A program made the position numbers and the translations under genes. The notes under the pieces were generated by a model. The model did no database searches. It was not told the origin of the DNA and saw only the letters and a program-made list of their open reading frames with translations. A DNA stretch of 64,000 nt, taken from NCBI GenBank assembly GCA_002709405.1, contig PAQV01000035.1, positions 1 to 64,000 of the forward strand, written 5' to 3'. Positions 18,915 through 26,991 of the stretch are shown piece after piece. Within the stretch, counting starts at the first letter, position 1. The number at the start of each line of letters is the position of its first letter. Origin of the DNA: Paracoccaceae bacterium (GTDB lineage Bacteria; Pseudomonadota; Alphaproteobacteria; Rhodobacterales; Rhodobacteraceae).

Positions 18915-20156
18915 ATGACCCTGGGCACTTTCCTGCGTCAGAACGCGCAATGGCTTGGCGCCGGCGCCCTTCTGACCTTCCTGTCAAGCTTCGGACAGAC
19001 GTTCTTCATTTCGGTCTTTGCGGGCGAAATCCGCGAGGCGTTTTCCCTGTCCCACGGCCAATGGGGCGGCATCTACACGATCGGCACCTCGCTGGCCGCC
19101 GTGGTCATGGTCTGGGCCGGAGGCCTGACGGACATCTTCCGCGTCCGCCACCTGGGCCCTGTGGTCCTGGTTGGCCTGGCTGCCGCTTGCCTGGCCATGG
19201 CGTTCAACCGCTCGGCCGGGCTGCTGTTCCTGGTGATCTTCGCGCTGCGCCTGTTTGGCCAGGGCATGTCCAGCCATATCGCCCTGGTCGCCATGTCCCG
19301 CTGGTTCGAAGCCACCCGGGGCCGCGCGCTGTCGGTGGCCACCACGGGCTTTGCCATCGGCGAGGCCCTGCTGCCCATCACCTTCGTCTTTCTCATGACC
19401 CTGGTCGACTGGCACCTGCTGTGGATCGTCTCGGCCGTGATCACGCTGGCCGCCGTGCCCCTGCTGATCGGCCTGCTGCGCCAGGAGCGCACGCCGCAAT
19501 CGCACGCGGAAAAGTCCGTCTCTGTCGGCATGAAGGGCCGGCACTGGACCCGCAAGGATGCGCTGACCGACCGGCTGTTCTGGTACATGGTGCCCGCCAT
19601 CCTGGGCCCGCCCGCCTTCGTGACGGCCTATTTCTTCCACCAGGTCCACCTGGCCGGCATCAAGGGCTGGGATCACGTCGACCTTGTCCGCCTGTTTCCG
19701 ATCTACACCGCCCTGTCGGTGGCCATGATGATCGGGTCGGGCTGGGCGCTGGACAAGCTGGGCGCGGTGCGGCTGATGCCTTTCATGCAGGTGCCCATGA
19801 TCGCGGCCTTCACGATCTTTTCCCTGTCCGCGACCCCGTCGGGCATGCTGTTGGGCCTGGCCTGCATGGCCATGACGACCGGCTGCATGGCCACCCTGCC
19901 CAATGCCTTCTGGGCCGAGGTCTATGGCACCGCGCATATCGGGTCGATCAAGGCCATGGCCGCCGCGGTCATGGTGCTGGGCTCGGCCATCGGTCCGGGC
20001 ATCACGGGCGCGCTGATCGACCTGGGCACCGGGATCGAAACCCAATTCCTGGGCATCGCGGCCTGGTTCGCCTTTTCCACGGTGATGATGACCGTCGGCA
20101 CGGGCAAGGCCCGGGCGATGCTGGCGGCCGGACCGACCGTTACCGGGACCGCTTGA
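18915..20156 (+). CDS. MFS transporter, substrate unknown
   Basis: A 413-residue major facilitator with about 12 hydrophobic segments. The start used is ATG 18915 (MTLGTFLRQN); an in-frame TTG upstream is less likely. The first loop holds the MFS-like GGLTDIFRVRH, and the central cytoplasmic loop (about 195-225, RQERTPQSH) separates two six-helix halves. Nothing here fixes the substrate; the closest general class is a monocarboxylate/oxalate-type or drug-type MFS carrier. It is isolated by the hslU terminator upstream and overlaps the convergent smr gene by 17 bp at its 3' end. Confidence 0.85.
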   Translation: MTLGTFLRQNAQWLGAGALLTFLSSFGQTFFISVFAGEIREAFSLSHGQWGGIYTIGTSLAAVVMVWAGGLTDIFRVRHLGPVVLVGLAAACLAMAFNRSAGLLFLVIFALRLFGQGMSSHIALVAMSRWFEATRGRALSVATTGFAIGEALLPITFVFLMTLVDWHLLWIVSAVITLAAVPLLIGLLRQERTPQSHAEKSVSVGMKGRHWTRKDALTDRLFWYMVPAILGPPAFVTAYFFHQVHLAGIKGWDHVDLVRLFPIYTALSVAMMIGSGWALDKLGAVRLMPFMQVPMIAAFTIFSLSATPSGMLLGLACMAMTTGCMATLPNAFWAEVYGTAHIGSIKAMAAAVMVLGSAIGPGITGALIDLGTGIETQFLGIAAWFAFSTVMMTVGTGKARAMLAAGPTVTGTA

Positions 20157-20730
20157 GGTAGACGTAATAGGCCCCGGTGCCGCCGTGGCTGATATGCGCT
20201 TCGGCCACCTGCAGCACGGCCTGTGCCAGCGGAGGCCGGGACAGCCAATCGGGCACCTGGTGTTTCAGCACCCCGCGCGGCCGGGGGATCGGCCCGCTGT
20301 CATCGCCGCGCTTGCCCTTGCCGGTGATCACCAGGACCAGCCGCTTGCCATCGGCCTGGGCCCGCAGGATGAACCGCGTCAGCGCGGGATGGGCCCGGTC
20401 CAGCGTCATGCCATGCAGGTCGATCCGCGCTTCGGGCACCATCTTGCCCCGCCGCATCCGGGTGAAGGCCTTGCGGTCCATCGACAGGGACGCGCCGGCC
20501 AGCCTTTCGGACACCGGCTTTTTCAGATCGTGCGGAGCCGGGCGGTGCGCCGCGTTCTGGCCCACGGCAAACGGGTCGATATCGGGCCGGTGCACCTGCG
20601 GTGCCTTCTTCGGCTTGGGCTTGGGTTTCGGTGTTTCGGACGGCTTGCGGTCGGGGTGCATCCGTTCGGTGCGGGCCGCCACCTGTTCCCAGAGCGCGGC
20701 CTCCTCGGGCGTCAGCTTTCTGCGGGTCAT
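20140..20730 (-). CDS. Smr-domain protein
   Basis: A 196-residue protein with a Pro/Lys-rich N-terminal linker (KPKPKPKK, about 34-42) and a C-terminal Smr (small MutS-related) domain. The Smr signatures are DLHGMT (104-109) and ITGKGKRG (about 135-142). Smr domains are nucleases or RNA/DNA-binding modules; stand-alone bacterial ones have been linked to RNA cleavage and ribosome rescue, but this protein's role is unknown. Its start overlaps the mltA stop (TGATG) on the minus strand. Its 3' end overlaps the convergent MFS gene. Confidence 0.9.
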   Translation of the reverse strand: MTRRKLTPEEAALWEQVAARTERMHPDRKPSETPKPKPKPKKAPQVHRPDIDPFAVGQNAAHRPAPHDLKKPVSERLAGASLSMDRKAFTRMRRGKMVPEARIDLHGMTLDRAHPALTRFILRAQADGKRLVLVITGKGKRGDDSGPIPRPRGVLKHQVPDWLSRPPLAQAVLQVAEAHISHGGTGAYYVYLKRSR

Positions 20731-21800
20731 CAGGCTCCGTCCGGCGACAGTGCATAGGCCCGCTGGATCGGCAGCAACACCACCATCCGGCCCGGGTCTT
20801 TCAGACGGCCCGCGGCAAAACCTGCCGCTTGACCGGTGCCAAAGAAGATATCCGCCCGCTGCGCGCCCTTGATCACCGATCCGGTGTCCTGGGCGATCAT
20901 CAGCCGGTTCATCCGGCCTTCTCCGCCCTTTTCCAACCAGACCGGTGCGCCCAGAGGGGTGAACGCGGGATCGACGGCGATCGAGCGCAGCGGGGTGATC
21001 GACCGGTTCATCGCGCCAAGGGGTCCGCGATCGGCCGGCACGCGCTTGACCTCGCGGAAGAAGACATAGGACGGGTTGTGGAACAAAAGCTCCATTCCCA
21101 TCAAGGGGTTACGCCTGACCCAATTGCCGATGACCTTGGCGCTGACCTGGTGGGCGGAATAGACCCCGCGCCGGACCAGTTCGGTGCCGACGGACCGGTA
21201 GGGATGGCCGTTGTTGCCGCCATAGCCCACCCGGGTATAGGTGCCGTCCTGGAAATGGATCCGCCCCGAGCCCTGGATCTGCAGAAAGAACAGCTCTGTC
21301 GCGTCGTCGACCCAGGCGATTTCCAGGCCACGGCCGTCCATCACCCCGCTTGTCAGGATCTCGCGCCGGGACAGCCAGGTGTTGCCGTTACCGGCCTCGG
21401 GCGGCTTGCGGTAGACGGGATAGCGAAAGCGGGGGGTCGGGTAGCGCGAGCCTTCCAGTTCCGGTTCGAAATACCCGGTGAACAGCCCGTCGGCCCCATC
21501 CTCGATAAGCGTGGGCCGGAAGAAGAGTTCAAAGAACAGCCGGGCCTTGTCGCGCGGATGGTTCTGGGCCACGGCGCACAGCACGGCCCAGTCAGGCTCA
21601 TCAAGATCGGGGCAGGTGTCCAGGAAGACGTCCAGCGCGGCGGCGTGATCATCCTTGTCCCAGCCCTTTAGGTCGGAAAAGTTCAGGATGGTGTAGGTCG
21701 GTCCCCCGTCGGGGACCTGGGCCAGGGCGGCCCCGGCGCTCAGCCCGGCGGTGGCGGACAGGGATGCCCCCAGAACCGCCGCGCGTAACGCCCCCAACAT
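20730..21800 (-). CDS. mltA: Membrane-bound lytic murein transglycosylase A
   Basis: Peptidoglycan-cleaving lytic transglycosylase, 356 residues. An N-terminal signal peptide (about 1-28, ending GAALA) exports it. It shows no lipobox cysteine, so it is probably soluble periplasmic rather than a lipoprotein. MltA-family motifs include FTGYFEPELEGS, FFLQIQGSGRI, NGHPYRSVG, and the 3D-type C-terminus with AQDTGSVIKGAQRADIFFGTG, where the catalytic Asp resides. The MltA core plus 3D domain is complete. It sits 5 bp after the Tim44-like gene, forming a Tim44-mltA-smr unit. Confidence 0.95.
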   Translation of the reverse strand: MLGALRAAVLGASLSATAGLSAGAALAQVPDGGPTYTILNFSDLKGWDKDDHAAALDVFLDTCPDLDEPDWAVLCAVAQNHPRDKARLFFELFFRPTLIEDGADGLFTGYFEPELEGSRYPTPRFRYPVYRKPPEAGNGNTWLSRREILTSGVMDGRGLEIAWVDDATELFFLQIQGSGRIHFQDGTYTRVGYGGNNGHPYRSVGTELVRRGVYSAHQVSAKVIGNWVRRNPLMGMELLFHNPSYVFFREVKRVPADRGPLGAMNRSITPLRSIAVDPAFTPLGAPVWLEKGGEGRMNRLMIAQDTGSVIKGAQRADIFFGTGQAAGFAAGRLKDPGRMVVLLPIQRAYALSPDGA

Positions 21801-21805
21801 CGGGC

Positions 21806-22462
21806 TTACCCGTCGGTTGCGACCAGAAGCCAGTTGGGATCGTCCGATCCCATGGTCCGGGCAAAGGTCCAGCGGTCCTTCTGGCGTTTCACCGTCGTCG
21901 GGCTGCCTTCGATGATCTGGCCGTCGCGGTCCTTGACGACCGAGGTCAGCTCTCCGGTGAAGCGCATGGTGATTTCGGCCAGGTTGGTGTCCTTGTCGAA
22001 ATTGGTTTCGGCCACGGCCATTTCGCGGACGCCGATGAAATCGGCCTCGATCGTCAGGCCCTGGTCCTCGCGCTGTGCGACCACGTCGACGAAGGTCTGG
22101 AAGACGTCTTCGGCCAGGTAGGGTTCCAGCGCGTCCAGCTCGCCGCGTTCAAAGCCCATCACGATCATCTCGTAGGCGCCACGGGCGCCGCCCATGAATT
22201 CGGACACCGAAAAGCTGGGCTCGATCCGCTTCATGGCGGCGAAATCCTCGGCCATGGGGCTGTCTTCGGGCACGTGATCGGTGATGTCGCGGTCGGGGCC
22301 GCCCTCGATCACCTCGAAATCCGGACGGGCGGGTTTCTCGGGCACCTGGGAGGCGGGTGGCTTTTCAAACCCTTCGCGCGTTCCGAGAACGCTGCGCAGG
22401 CGCAGGATCAGGAAGACGGCGATCCCGGCAAGGACCAGAAGCTGGATCAGGGGCGAATTCAT
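21806..22462 (-). CDS. Tim44/TimA-like membrane-anchored protein
   Basis: A 218-residue protein with one N-terminal membrane segment (about 5-22), a Pro-rich linker, and a C-terminal Tim44-like domain (about 80-215) with DFIGVREMAV, FTGELTSVVKD and the ending DDPNWLLVATDG. In alphaproteobacteria such proteins (TimA) are proposed relatives of the mitochondrial import motor component Tim44; their bacterial function is not settled. ATG 22462 is chosen because AGAGGA lies 8 nt upstream. It is divergent from fxsA across 135 bp and leads the mltA-smr unit. Confidence 0.9.
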   Translation of the reverse strand: MNSPLIQLLVLAGIAVFLILRLRSVLGTREGFEKPPASQVPEKPARPDFEVIEGGPDRDITDHVPEDSPMAEDFAAMKRIEPSFSVSEFMGGARGAYEMIVMGFERGELDALEPYLAEDVFQTFVDVVAQREDQGLTIEADFIGVREMAVAETNFDKDTNLAEITMRFTGELTSVVKDRDGQIIEGSPTTVKRQKDRWTFARTMGSDDPNWLLVATDG

Positions 22463-22597
22463 CAAGCATCCTCTTTGCGACAAGACCGGCACGTCGTTCT
22501 GGGGCTTTGAGCCTCCGGTCATCGTCCTTATGTAGGGGACGGGAGGTGGCAAGTCTACCATCCCGCCCCCTGTTGACTGTCCTGCAAGGAGACTTCG

Positions 22598-23116
22598 TTG
22601 CCCCTGTTTCTCGCCTTTCTGCTCGTCCCGGTGATCGAGATCGGTCTGTTCATCCAGGTTGGCGGCCTGATCGGGCTGTGGCCAACGCTGGCCATCGTGG
22701 TGATCACGGCCATGGTCGGGACGTGGCTGGTGAAAAGCCAGGGCCGGATGGCGTTGCAGAAGCTGACCGGAGCATTCAACGATCTGCAGGACCCGTCCGA
22801 ACCGCTGGCCGAGGGGGCGATGATCCTTTTTGCCGGGGCGCTGCTGCTGACGCCGGGGTTCTTTACAGATGCGGTCGGCTTTGCGCTGCTGATGCCGCCG
22901 GTGCGGCATTGGATCTTCCGCCAGGTCGCGGCGCGGGTGACGGTGCGGGGCTTTACCGCCCAGACCGGGTTTTCCGGGTCGGGCGGGCCGTCGCGGCCCT
23001 ATCCGGGCGAGGGCGACATCATCGACGGCGACTTTACCGAGGTGCGCCCCGACGATCCGGCTGCGCGGCCGGGCCCTGCGTCGGGATGGGTGGAAAAGGA
23101 TCCCGACGCGCGCTGA
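22598..23116 (+). CDS. fxsA: FxsA family membrane protein
   Basis: A 172-residue inner-membrane protein with three or four hydrophobic segments in the first 120 residues and a polar tail. FxsA in E. coli suppresses phage T7 exclusion by the F plasmid when overproduced; the native role is unknown. Typical features are VPVIEIGLFIQVG at the start, TAMVGTWLVKSQG, and LLLTPGFFTDAVGFALLMP. The start is a TTG at 22598 with AAGGAGA 6 nt upstream; no ATG fits. It precedes secB by 89 bp in a conserved origin-proximal order. Confidence 0.9.
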   Translation: MPLFLAFLLVPVIEIGLFIQVGGLIGLWPTLAIVVITAMVGTWLVKSQGRMALQKLTGAFNDLQDPSEPLAEGAMILFAGALLLTPGFFTDAVGFALLMPPVRHWIFRQVAARVTVRGFTAQTGFSGSGGPSRPYPGEGDIIDGDFTEVRPDDPAARPGPASGWVEKDPDAR

Positions 23117-23205
23117 TCCGGTGTGATCCGGTGCCCCCGGGTTGCCATTGAGCCTTGCCGGTCAAGCTGGTAGACAGCTGCAAACCGCTTTCAAGGAGAC
23201 GTCGC

Positions 23206-23715
23206 ATGACCGACAATCCCGATCCGCAGGCCGCCGCCCCGCAACAACCGCAAGTGCAGATGCGGGTGCTTGGCCAGTTCATCCGCGACATGTCGTTCGA
23301 AAACGTCATGGCCCAGAAGGGCGGCCGCAGCGAGGGTCAGCCGGACATCAATGTCCAGGTGAACCTCGACGGCAAGAAGCGCGCGGCCGAGCATCAGTTT
23401 GAAGTGTCGATCAAGCTGACCATCACGTCGAAGGCCAAGGACAGCGGCGACAGCCTGTTCCTGATGGAAATCGATTACGGCGGGGTGTTCCACATCGAGG
23501 GCATTCCCGACGAGCAGATGCATCCGTTCCTGATGATCGAATGCCCGCGGATGCTGTTCCCGTTCCTGCGCCGGATCGTGTCGGACGTGACCCGCGACGG
23601 TGGCTATCCACCGCTGAACCTGGACAATATCGACTTCGTGGCCCTGTACCGCCAGGAAATCGCCCGCCGCCAGGCGGCAGCCCAGGCCCAGGCGGCCGAG
23701 GCTCCGACGCAGTAA
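23206..23715 (+). CDS. secB: Protein-export chaperone SecB
   Basis: Tetrameric cytoplasmic chaperone that holds preproteins unfolded and delivers them to SecA. It is 169 residues. SecB features include GQFIRDMSFENV, the acidic LFLMEIDYGGVF, and MLFPFLRRIVSDVTRDGGYPPL (quoted in part: IVSDVTRDGGYPPL). The tail is Ala/Gln-rich. ATG 23206 follows AAGGAG by 8 nt, so it is preferred to a longer in-frame start at 23155. A strong intrinsic terminator follows. Confidence 0.97.
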   Translation: MTDNPDPQAAAPQQPQVQMRVLGQFIRDMSFENVMAQKGGRSEGQPDINVQVNLDGKKRAAEHQFEVSIKLTITSKAKDSGDSLFLMEIDYGGVFHIEGIPDEQMHPFLMIECPRMLFPFLRRIVSDVTRDGGYPPLNLDNIDFVALYRQEIARRQAAAQAQAAEAPTQ

Positions 23716-23738
23716 GCGTTTGGATTGATTGATATTTT

Positions 23739-23765
23739 AAGGGCGTCCGGTGGGGCGCCCTTTTT
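23739..23765 (+). terminator. Intrinsic terminator of secB
   Basis: AAGGGCG (23739-23745) pairs with CGCCCTT (23756-23762), with the stem running into TTTTT at 23761-23765. This is a textbook Rho-independent terminator 24 bp after the secB stop. Confidence 0.88.
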
Positions 23766-23845
23766 CTTTGGCCCGGCGTGGATGGTCGGGGCCGGGATTT
23801 GGGTATTTTTGAAGAGAAAGAAGCAGGAGGGCGGGCCAGGCGTGT

Positions 23846-24532
23846 TCAGGTTTGGCGCCAGAGGGGGGTGTCGCCCAGCTTGTCGACAAAGGCGTCGTGG
23901 GCGGCGCGTTCTTCGGCAGTGAGACGCGAGGGCAGGGGGTTTGGCCTGGGGCGCGGACGCCAGTTGTCGTCATCGCCGGAGCCACCGCCGGAGGAGCGGC
24001 GGGTGAGGACGAGGTCGGGTTGGCGACCGCCGATGAGTTCGAGGTAGACCTCGGCCAGGATTTCGCTGTCGAGCAGGGCTCCGTGCAGGGTGCGCGAGGA
24101 ATTGTCTATGTTGAAGCGCCGGCAGAGGGCGTCGAGCGTGGCCGGTGAGCCGGGGAAGCGTTTGCGGGCGATGGCCAGGGTGTCGATGGCCTGGTCCATG
24201 GGCAATTGGGGCAGGCCCATCCAGCGCAGCTCGGCATTGAGGAATTTCATGTCGAAGCTGGCGTTGTGGATGACGAGCTTGGCGTCCTTGACGAAATCCA
24301 GGAAAGCCTGGCCGATCTGCGCGAATTTCGGTTTGTCGCGTAGGAAATCGTCGCCCAGCCCGTGCACCTTGAAGGCGTCTTCGGGCATGGAGCGTTCCGG
24401 GTTGATGTACTGGTGGTAGGTGTTGCCGGTGGCCACGTGGTTATAGAGCTCGACCCCGCCGATTTCGACGATGCGATCGCCGGTTTCCGGGTCGAAGCCC
24501 GTGGTTTCGGTATCGAGCACGATTTCACGCAT
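23846..24532 (-). CDS. dnaQ: DNA polymerase III epsilon subunit (3'-5' proofreading exonuclease)
   Basis: Proofreading exonuclease of the replicative polymerase, 228 residues. DEDDh motifs are DTETTGFD (D7, E9) for Exo I, HNASFDMKFLNAEL for Exo II, and the H-x4-D of HGALLDSEILAEVY for Exo III. The C-terminal tail carries the segment that contacts the alpha subunit. ATG 24532 is used because it begins directly with the exonuclease fold (MREIVLDTETTG); the frame is open upstream but overlaps coaE. It lies on the minus strand with maf, aroE and coaE, overlapping coaE by 8 bp. Confidence 0.97.
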   Translation of the reverse strand: MREIVLDTETTGFDPETGDRIVEIGGVELYNHVATGNTYHQYINPERSMPEDAFKVHGLGDDFLRDKPKFAQIGQAFLDFVKDAKLVIHNASFDMKFLNAELRWMGLPQLPMDQAIDTLAIARKRFPGSPATLDALCRRFNIDNSSRTLHGALLDSEILAEVYLELIGGRQPDLVLTRRSSGGGSGDDDNWRPRPRPNPLPSRLTAEERAAHDAFVDKLGDTPLWRQT

Positions 24533-25115
24533 GGGTCCTGTTCCTGATCTGACGGACGATCTTTGCCACTTGTGCGCGGGCATGATCCAGTGTGTCTGTG
24601 ATGATGACGTGGTCGGCCCGGGCGCGTTTTTCTGCATCGGGCATCTGCTTGGCCCGGATCTGGTCGAACTGGGCCTTCGTCATGGTGCCCCGGTCCATGA
24701 CCCGGGCCTCCTGGGTGGCCGGATCGACGCTGACGGTGGCGGTGGCGTCCATGTTGGCGTCGCCCCCGGTTTCGAACAGCAGGGGGATGTCGAAGACCAG
24801 GATGTCCGACGTGGCGCTATCGATGAAGGCCGCGCGGTCCTGGGCGACCAGCGGGTGAACGATGGATTCGATCCGTTTCAGGGCGGTGGGATCGGCGGCG
24901 ATGATGTCCTTCAGCCGGGGGCGCGAGACCGCGCCGTCCTCGATGGCGGCGGGGAAGGCGGCTTGCATCGGCGCGACGGCGGCACCGTCCGGGGCATAAA
25001 GCCGGTGGACGGCGGCGTCGGCATCCCAGACGGCACAGCCTTCGTCGGCGAAAAGCTGTGCCGTGTTGCTTTTGCCCATGCCGATGGACCCGGTGAGACC
25101 GAGGCGGAAGCTCAT
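24525..25115 (-). CDS. coaE: Dephospho-CoA kinase
   Basis: Final step of coenzyme A synthesis: phosphorylates the 3' hydroxyl of dephospho-CoA using ATP. It is 196 residues. The P-loop is GSIGMGKS (9-16), the DADAAVHRLY substrate loop follows, and FDIPLLFETG is the conserved CoaE motif. The start ATG 25115 overlaps the aroE stop (ATGA) and its stop overlaps dnaQ, so aroE-coaE-dnaQ are translationally coupled. Confidence 0.96.
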   Translation of the reverse strand: MSFRLGLTGSIGMGKSNTAQLFADEGCAVWDADAAVHRLYAPDGAAVAPMQAAFPAAIEDGAVSRPRLKDIIAADPTALKRIESIVHPLVAQDRAAFIDSATSDILVFDIPLLFETGGDANMDATATVSVDPATQEARVMDRGTMTKAQFDQIRAKQMPDAEKRARADHVIITDTLDHARAQVAKIVRQIRNRTHA

Positions 25116-25945
25116 GCCAGGATGGCCGCCCTTGTGTCGTCGTCGACCTGGGGGCGGGGGCCGAACCAGCGCTCGAACCCGGGCACGGCCTGGTGCAGCA
25201 GCATGCCCAATCCATCGACCGTGGTGCAGCCGGCGGCCTCGGCTTCCTTCAAGAGCCTTGTTTTCAAGGGGGCATAGACCAGGTCGGTCACCACCGTGCC
25301 CGGGCGCAGACCGTCGAGGGGCACGCGCAGCTCCGGCTTGCCGACCATGCCCAGCGAGGTCGTGTTGACCACCAGCCCGGCGTCCTCGACGATATTGCCC
25401 GCCTGGACCCAGTCGATAACCTGGACGCGCTGGCCGAAATCCTCTTTCAGTTTCTCGGCCCGGACACGGGTGCGGTTGGTCAGCAGGATGTCGTTGACCC
25501 CGGCTTCGGCCAGGGCAGAGACCACGGCCCGCGAGGCTCCGCCTGCGCCCAGAACCACGGCCGGCCCGGCCTTTGGATCCCAATCCGGCGCGCCCGAGCG
25601 CAGGTTTTCCATGAAGCCGTAGCCATCGGTATTGTCGGCGTGAATCTTGCCATCCGGCCGGAAGATCAGGGTGTTGGCCGCTCCGATCAGGGTCGCCCGG
25701 TCGGTGACCAGGTCAGCCAGGCCCAGCACCGTTTCCTTGTGCGGGATCGTCACGTTCAGGCCGACGAACCCCATCCGGGGCAGGGTGCGCAGGACCTGTT
25801 CCAGGTCGTCGTGTGCGATGTCCATCGGAATGTAATGACCGCGCACGCCGTAGGACCGCAGCCAATGGGCAAAAAGGCGGGGTGACTTGGAATGGGCAAT
25901 CGGAGACCCGATCACTCCGGCCAGCGGAATGCGGTTGTCGCTCAT
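25112..25945 (-). CDS. aroE: Shikimate dehydrogenase
   Basis: NADP-dependent reduction of 3-dehydroshikimate to shikimate in aromatic amino acid synthesis. It is 277 residues. Shikimate-binding SPIAHSKSP (14-22), the catalytic lysine K70 in NVTIPHKE, GAANTL, NTDGYGF, and the NADP-binding loop GAGGASRAV are all visible. It overlaps maf upstream and coaE downstream by 4 bp each. Confidence 0.97.
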   Translation of the reverse strand: MSDNRIPLAGVIGSPIAHSKSPRLFAHWLRSYGVRGHYIPMDIAHDDLEQVLRTLPRMGFVGLNVTIPHKETVLGLADLVTDRATLIGAANTLIFRPDGKIHADNTDGYGFMENLRSGAPDWDPKAGPAVVLGAGGASRAVVSALAEAGVNDILLTNRTRVRAEKLKEDFGQRVQVIDWVQAGNIVEDAGLVVNTTSLGMVGKPELRVPLDGLRPGTVVTDLVYAPLKTRLLKEAEAAGCTTVDGLGMLLHQAVPGFERWFGPRPQVDDDTRAAILA

Positions 25946-26541
25946 CTGTCGATATCCCCCCGGTCGGCCAGGAAGGCCAGCAGTTCCAACAGGGGCATAC
26001 CCAATACGTTGAAGTAATCGCCGTCAATCTTTGTGAACAGGCGCACGCCTTCTTCTTCCAGCTTGTAGGCACCCACGGCGTGGCGGATGCTGTCCCAGTT
26101 CCGCCGGACATATCCGTGTACGTAATCGGGGCTGAGGCGGGCCATGGTCAGGTGCACGCTGCCCACGTGACGCCAGATCGGGCGGGCCTTGTCGTAAAGG
26201 ACGGCCGCGGAATACAGGGTATGGCGCTGGCCCGAGAGGGACAGGATCTGCGCTTCGGCCTCGTCCGGTGTGGCCGGTTTCGACAGCAAAGCCCCGTCAT
26301 GGCTGAGCACCTGGTCACAGGCCAGGATCCGGGCGCCGGGCGCCTTGTCGGCAATCTTGCGCGCCTTCATTTCGGCCAAGGTGTCGGCGATGTCGCGGGG
26401 TTTGGCCTCTTCGGCAAGCAGAGAGGCCTTGATCGCCTCTTCGTCGATCCGGGGCACCTGAACCGTGAAGGGGATGGCTGCGTTTGTCAGCAAGGTCGCG
26501 CGAATGGCGGAACCGGAGGCAAGGATCAGGGGGCGGGTCAT
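25942..26541 (-). CDS. maf: Maf-family nucleotide pyrophosphatase
   Basis: House-cleaning pyrophosphatase of the Maf family, which hydrolyses dTTP/UTP or modified nucleotides such as m7GTP depending on subfamily. It is 199 residues. The N-terminal LILASGSAIRATLL and the catalytic CDQVL (about 75-79) are visible; the canonical motif is TD or CDQ. The subfamily cannot be settled by eye. It is the last minus-strand gene before the putative replication origin, and transcription runs away from the origin through aroE-coaE-dnaQ. Confidence 0.93.
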   Translation of the reverse strand: MTRPLILASGSAIRATLLTNAAIPFTVQVPRIDEEAIKASLLAEEAKPRDIADTLAEMKARKIADKAPGARILACDQVLSHDGALLSKPATPDEAEAQILSLSGQRHTLYSAAVLYDKARPIWRHVGSVHLTMARLSPDYVHGYVRRNWDSIRHAVGAYKLEEEGVRLFTKIDGDYFNVLGMPLLELLAFLADRGDIDR

Positions 26542-26584
26542 GGCGGAAACTGGACGCTTTGGCTGTGACGCGGGCGGACACGCG

Positions 26585-26593
26585 TGTGGATAA
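26585..26593 (-). promoter_or_regulatory. DnaA box (perfect)
   Basis: TGTGGATAA, the complement of TTATCCACA, lies within the putative oriC. It is the strongest of four DnaA-box candidates in the gap. Confidence 0.75.
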
Positions 26594-26796
26594 ATCGGTG
26601 GACCGTGAGCAGGATGGCCTGAGAGCGGTTTGTATAAAACTTGATGCGTTCTTCAAGTCCGCAGGACAGGTGACAATTTCATGACAAAGTCCGCCGATTT
26701 TCCTGAGAGGACAAGGATAACTCGGATGCGTGGATAACCTGGCGGGCCAAGATCCATACCCAAACTATCCACAGTCTTACACGCCGCGATTCTCAG

Positions 26797-26812
26797 TTAA
26801 CCCTTTGTTAAC
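26797..26812 (+). promoter_or_regulatory. Perfect CtrA box inside the putative origin
   Basis: TTAA-N7-TTAAC, with halves at 26797 and 26808. In Caulobacter, CtrA bound at such sites in the origin blocks initiation. Here only the site itself is seen. Confidence 0.65.
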
Positions 26813-26991
26813 ACTTAGCTTTGCGCGGAATCCCGTGATAGACCGCTGAGAACGCTCACAGATCTTTTGCACAAGGACAGAATCCGGGAGAAGACAACAA
26901 TCCCCAGATCCTGGGCTCCCTACAATCACATCATCCTTACTTTTCTCTTAATTTTATATAGGGAGGGTCCGAAGCTCGCGATGAGGATAAG

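Larger units (their letters stand above)
26542..26991. other. oriC: Putative chromosomal replication origin (oriC)
   Basis: A 450-bp gap between divergent maf and hemJ. It holds a perfect DnaA box TGTGGATAA at 26585-26593 and three one-mismatch or degenerate boxes at 26729-26737 (CGTGGATAA), 26765-26773 (CTATCCACA) and 26865-26873 (TTTTGCACA). A perfect CtrA box lies at 26797-26812, GANTC sites at 26788, 26828 and 26880, and a long T/A-rich tract at about 26938-26961 that could serve as unwinding element. Genes on both sides point away from it. maf-aroE-coaE-dnaQ-secB on one side and hemJ-rho-mnmEG-rsmG-parAB on the other match the origin neighbourhood of alphaproteobacteria. Function is inferred, not shown. 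Confidence 0.8.
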
